Assembly (NCBI GenBank): GCA_002423495.1
Contig: DIWN01000073.1
Coordinates: 1-16,218, forward strand
DNA from: Anaerolineaceae bacterium UBA6105
GTDB lineage: Bacteria; Chloroflexota; Anaerolineae; Anaerolineales; Anaerolineaceae
DNA length: 16,218 nt
Direction: 5' to 3'
The notes under the pieces are model-generated. The model had not been told where the DNA came from. It saw only the letters and a program-made list of their open reading frames with translations, and ran no database searches. Shown here piece by piece: positions 14,024-16,218 of the stretch. Every line of letters starts with the position of its first letter. Position 1 is the stretch's first letter. Both the position numbers and the translations under genes were made by a program.

Positions 14024-15169
14024 ATGATAAATTTGAGTCTGATTAGAAACGAGGGCAACTTGAAAAAATCGACTGCAAACATTTTTTATGGGTTATTCTC
14101 TATTTTATTGGGGGTGGCTTTTGTTGGTATTAGTATAGAATCTTCAAATGATCCAGACTCATCAAGTATGTTTCTTTTTTGTAGTGGGATTTTTTTTCTG
14201 ATTGGATTGCCCTTGTTGATAATTGGAATCCGCGATGATAATTACTACAAAAACCATTCCAAACAGTTTGTCGAAGTGAACAGTATTGCTACATTAAGTG
14301 AACAATCAGTCTTAGACAGAAATCTTATGGAACTCAAATTTGCACCTGTCGTTAAACGCTTAATTGAAAGAAAAGATGCTGACGGATTATATCAGTTACT
14401 TGATTGTACCGATTTCGAATTAAGAAAGCAAGCAGTAATAGGTTTACTCAAAATTAATAAATCGATAATCGATTCTCGAAAAATTTTTTACCTTTTGCAG
14501 GACACTAAACCTGAAATTAGGAGAATCGCATACAAGATTGATTTCGTGGGTTTTGATGGACTTGTTGCAAACATTGCTGGTCTGCACGACCCTGTTCTTT
14601 CGATACGTTTTGAATCATTGGATGTCCTAAATCGCTACCATATGGAAAAGGCACATGAAGCAGTAAAACGTGCAGCTTCATTCGATCCGGATCAACGACT
14701 TCGAACACTTGCTTCCACTAATTATAAGAGCTACATTTCAGAAAATAAAATTGATGAAAAATCTTTGAATAAAGTGACTATCACCGCTAGTCACAATTGG
14801 TTTTCTAGTATATGTTTATTAGAAGATTTACATCCATTAGTCGAAAAGAAATCAGTTGAAGAGCGAAACCTCCTCTCTATATTGCGACCTGAAAATTGCC
14901 CGGATCTAATGCAGTTATCCTATGTTGTAAATGCTTTAAATCAGTGCAGAGAATATTTTGACAAATCTCTCCAAATTTCCCCTGGAAATGAAAATCTTAT
15001 GGTTAATTTTATGATTAATTGCAGCAACGTTGCAGTAGAAGCGTTCAATTATTTAGCTGCTCGCTATTCTCCGCGAGTAATAACGTCCTCTGGCTTGCCT
15101 TTTTATGAGTATTCGATTTGCTCTATGATAATGCTGAATAAAATATCCTTCCAGGCATCAAATCCATAA
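14024..15169 (+). CDS. Membrane-anchored HEAT-like repeat protein of unknown function
   Basis: 381 residues from the ATG at 14024. An in-frame TTG at 14060 has a better ribosome site (GAGGG, 4 nt away) and would start as MKKSTANIF; it is a serious alternative. Two N-terminal transmembrane helices: about residues 19-38 (IFYGLFSILLGVAFVGISI) and 48-69 (MFLFCSGIFFLIGLPLLI), joined by a short acidic loop (SSNDPDSSS), so both ends probably face the cytoplasm. The remainder is helical; the pieces VKRLIERKDADGLYQLLD, ELRKQAVIGLLKI and PEIRRIAYKID read as two or three HEAT-like repeats (about 110-215), and the last 150 residues have no recognisable domain. Strongly AT-rich like the DUF3800-like gene. 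HEAT scaffolds bind protein or DNA; no function can be assigned. Confidence 0.65.
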   Translation: MINLSLIRNEGNLKKSTANIFYGLFSILLGVAFVGISIESSNDPDSSSMFLFCSGIFFLIGLPLLIIGIRDDNYYKNHSKQFVEVNSIATLSEQSVLDRNLMELKFAPVVKRLIERKDADGLYQLLDCTDFELRKQAVIGLLKINKSIIDSRKIFYLLQDTKPEIRRIAYKIDFVGFDGLVANIAGLHDPVLSIRFESLDVLNRYHMEKAHEAVKRAASFDPDQRLRTLASTNYKSYISENKIDEKSLNKVTITASHNWFSSICLLEDLHPLVEKKSVEERNLLSILRPENCPDLMQLSYVVNALNQCREYFDKSLQISPGNENLMVNFMINCSNVAVEAFNYLAARYSPRVITSSGLPFYEYSICSMIMLNKISFQASNP

Positions 15170-15423
15170 AGGCAGGCATAGGACACGTTCGCAAACTTCG
15201 TAGCATGGCTTGAAGAAGGGGTAAAGTATATCGTCCGTTAGTACCTGCTGAAAATTTGGTTTTATACGACAGTCAATGTGAACAGATGAATAGTAAATGC
15301 CGTAACCGGTTCGCTCGCAAGCAGTCGCAATCACGGATTATAGCTGATAGCTCTTTGCTTATAGGGTCGATGGCCGTGCAAGGCCTTCCCCTATACTCTC
15401 CACCAGCACACCCTCCCTGATAC
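15170..15423. other. Gene-free stretch with an imperfect hairpin
   Basis: No coding frame stands out. A structured element lies at 15360-15395: outer arms TATAGGG and CCCTATA with an inner GGCC...GGCC pair. It could end transcription of the HEAT-like gene, though it has no T-run. GC content is back near 50% here, marking the right border of the AT-rich block. Confidence 0.4.
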
Positions 15424-15429
15424 TATAAT
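15424..15429 (+). promoter_or_regulatory. -10 box of the truncated DUF5680 gene
   Basis: A perfect TATAAT, 22 nt before the ATG at 15452, which has AGGAAGAAGGG directly upstream. The control region of the broken gene appears intact. No clear -35 box. Confidence 0.45.
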
Positions 15430-15451
15430 TAACCAGATCAAGGAAGAAGGG

Positions 15452-15673
15452 ATGAACTCACTGGACATAAGCGAGCTTCAAGCATTTATCGTAAAAGCCA
15501 AAGCCAACACATATGTGGGAGGTGGACAGAAAAGCCTTGCATACCGCCTGCTTTCTCTCGATCTGCTATTTCACGAAGGCTCCTCTTCAAATTTTGATAT
15601 TTGTTTCCCGGGTCAGAATGGTCGTGCGAAGCCTTCGGCTTCCCTCAGGGGGAAGCTGGATCCCACCGTGTAA
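15452..15673 (+). pseudogene. DUF5680 protein, truncated after about 48 codons by repeat sequence
   Basis: The first 48 residues fit the N-terminus of DUF5680 proteins: LQAFIVKAKANTYVGGG, then a polar stretch, then LDLLFHEG. That family normally continues for about 90 more residues with conserved Tyr/Gly-rich strands. Here the frame instead runs into repeat DNA and ends as NGRAKPSASLRGKLDPTV at a TAA. The junction is near 15,600. The foreign part has the hairpin GAAGCC/GGCTTC (15629-15643) and the TGGGAGACTGAAGAGGGT repeat (15678-15695). The promoter and ribosome site are intact, so a short useless peptide may still be made. The function of the full-length family is unknown. Confidence 0.65.
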
Positions 15674-15677
15674 CGGA

Positions 15678-15695
15678 TGGGAGACTGAAGAGGGT
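15678..15695 (+). repeat. Second exact copy of an 18-bp repeat core
   Basis: TGGGAGACTGAAGAGGGT, identical to 9192-9209. It is part of a longer unit that replaces the 3' part of the DUF5680 gene. Confidence 0.75.
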
Positions 15696-15725
15696 CTTTT
15701 CAGCATTGATGGGCCAAAAAAACAT

Positions 15726-15754
15726 TTGCATAAATAGAACATATGTGCTATAAT
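15726..15754 (+). promoter_or_regulatory. Extended -10 promoter with an SOS-box-like palindrome, no gene behind it
   Basis: TGCTATAAT (15746-15754) is a perfect extended -10; 17 bases upstream is TTGCAT (15726-15731), a weak -35. Between and overlapping them is GAACATATGTGC (15737-15748), one base from GAACATATGTTC, the LexA box known from Gram-positive bacteria. The predicted start is near 15761. The only ATG ORF in the next 150 nt is 13 codons long (15863). Confidence 0.5.
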
Positions 15755-15781
15755 ACCCCATGTGATTATATTTGCAAGACA

Positions 15782-15990
15782 GCACATTAAAATCCGGGAT
15801 TTGCACTCAAACTGCATTTCTGCACTATCAAAAAACGTTGCAATTATTGCAATTATTGCAAATGACACCACGTGTCCCAGCAGCGTGGTGCCCCGCACAT
15901 TAACAAAATAGCCGGTTTTTCTACTCAATCCGCCATTCTGCACTATCAAAAAACAGCGGAAATAACGGAAATAGCGGAAATACCCCCATA
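15782..15990 (+). repeat. Two tandem copies of a structured repeat with swapped 9-bp triplets
   Basis: Unit A is about 15782-15867, unit B about 15895-15990. Each runs: GCACATTAA; a small dyad (A: AAATCC/GGATTT at 15790-15802; B: AAAATAGCCGGTTTTT region at 15905-15920); ACTCAA; seven variable bases (A ACTGCAT, B TCCGCCA); the identical anchor TTCTGCACTATCAAAAAAC (A 15818-15836, B 15936-15954); then three 9-bp tandem repeats. In A these are TTGCAATTA-type, in B GCGGAAATA-type. The seven variable bases partly match the reverse complement of that unit's own 9-mer, clearly so in B (AATAGCGGA against TCCGCCATT, one mismatch). Not coding: the anchor would be read in different frames. Confidence 0.7.
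15866..15890 (+). other. Hairpin between the two structured repeat units
   Basis: CACCACG (15866-15872) and CGTGGTG (15884-15890), a 7-bp stem with an 11-nt loop. It separates unit A from unit B and could be part of the same structured transcript. Confidence 0.4.
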
Positions 15991-16097
15991 GAATGTAGGC
16001 CGGGCATCGTGCTCTTGTTCTCGCCGGTCTCCTGAGAGCGAAGCCTCCCTGTGGGACCGAGCGAGGTACTTGACCGCCGGTCTCCGTATTTTGATCA

Positions 16098-16218
16098 GTC
16101 ATCGCGAGCCTCTCCTGCCCTTGTGTCTTTTTACAAGGGTTGCGCCTGTGCTCACATAGCAGGGTATGGCGATCTGCCTTTAACTACGTCATCGCGAGCG
16201 TAGCGCCTGTGCCCGCGA
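16098..16218 (+). repeat. Repeat copy 2 of the ATCGCGAG/GCGATCTGCC unit, cut by the window end
   Basis: Matches 9326-9464 in the same orientation, with about seven differences in the first 88 bases and an 18-nt-shorter middle. A CGTAGGCCGG-like unit (GTAGGCCGGGCATCG) precedes it at about 15995. The two copies flank everything from the methyltransferase operon to the structured repeats. Confidence 0.8.

Noticed and set aside
15805..15990. Possible CRISPR array
   Set aside because: Only two copies of the anchor with tandem 9-mers instead of unique spacers, and no cas gene in the window.
15587..16102. 171-codon minus-strand ORF with YFRYFRYFR and AIIAII repeats
   Set aside because: It crosses unrelated elements (DUF5680 fragment, promoter, structured repeats, REP unit), and reads the same 19-nt anchor in two different frames. 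The protein repeats come from the 9-bp DNA repeats.

Overview
The window looks like a chromosomal segment of an anaerobic Chloroflexota (Anaerolineae-like) bacterium. This rests on the gene families present (a secreted subtilase with a PA insert, feoAB with a FeoB-associated Cys-rich protein, a deoxynucleoside kinase, a DUF5680 fragment), the roughly 50% GC core, and many short palindromic repeats between genes. The assignment is an inference.

Layout. 1-2578 (minus): N-terminal ~859 codons of a large secreted S8 protease that runs off the left edge, with a good sigma70-type promoter and a ~220-nt leader. 3030-3752 (minus): a small secreted or anchored helical-repeat protein with its own terminator. 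3938-6542 (minus): an iron-uptake operon, feoA-feoB-FeoB-associated Cys-rich protein. It is divergent from a DtxR/MntR-family regulator (6699-7091, plus). The shared intergenic region holds a near-consensus promoter for feoA whose predicted start point coincides with a 20-bp palindrome, so a ferrous-iron repression circuit is readable from the sequence. 7547-8227: a cysteine-cluster protein of unknown role, apparently leaderless. 8436-9101: a deoxynucleoside kinase.

9130-9990 is a ~0.85-kb gene-free cluster of REP/BIME-like palindromes. One of these units is present again at the right edge (16098-16218), so related repeats flank the accessory island between them. The island begins with a tight restriction-modification-like operon: an EcoRI-family adenine methyltransferase (10097-11206), an overlapping DUF262-HNH nuclease (11196-12290), and an overlapping 101-codon ORF that resembles only the C-terminal tail of MmeI-class methyltransferases (12287-12592). 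At about 12,600 the base composition drops sharply to AT-rich. The AT-rich block holds a start-less remnant (12564-12803), a divergent DUF3800-like protein (12862-13830, minus) and a two-TM HEAT-like protein (14024-15169).

From 15170 to the end the GC content rises again. This stretch has a truncated DUF5680 gene, a promoter carrying an SOS-box-like palindrome with no gene behind it, and two tandem copies of an unusual structured repeat (15782-15990). Both copies have the same 19-nt anchor but a different 9-bp tandem triplet. The most interesting parts are the methyltransferase/DUF262-HNH/tail operon and this tandem structured element.
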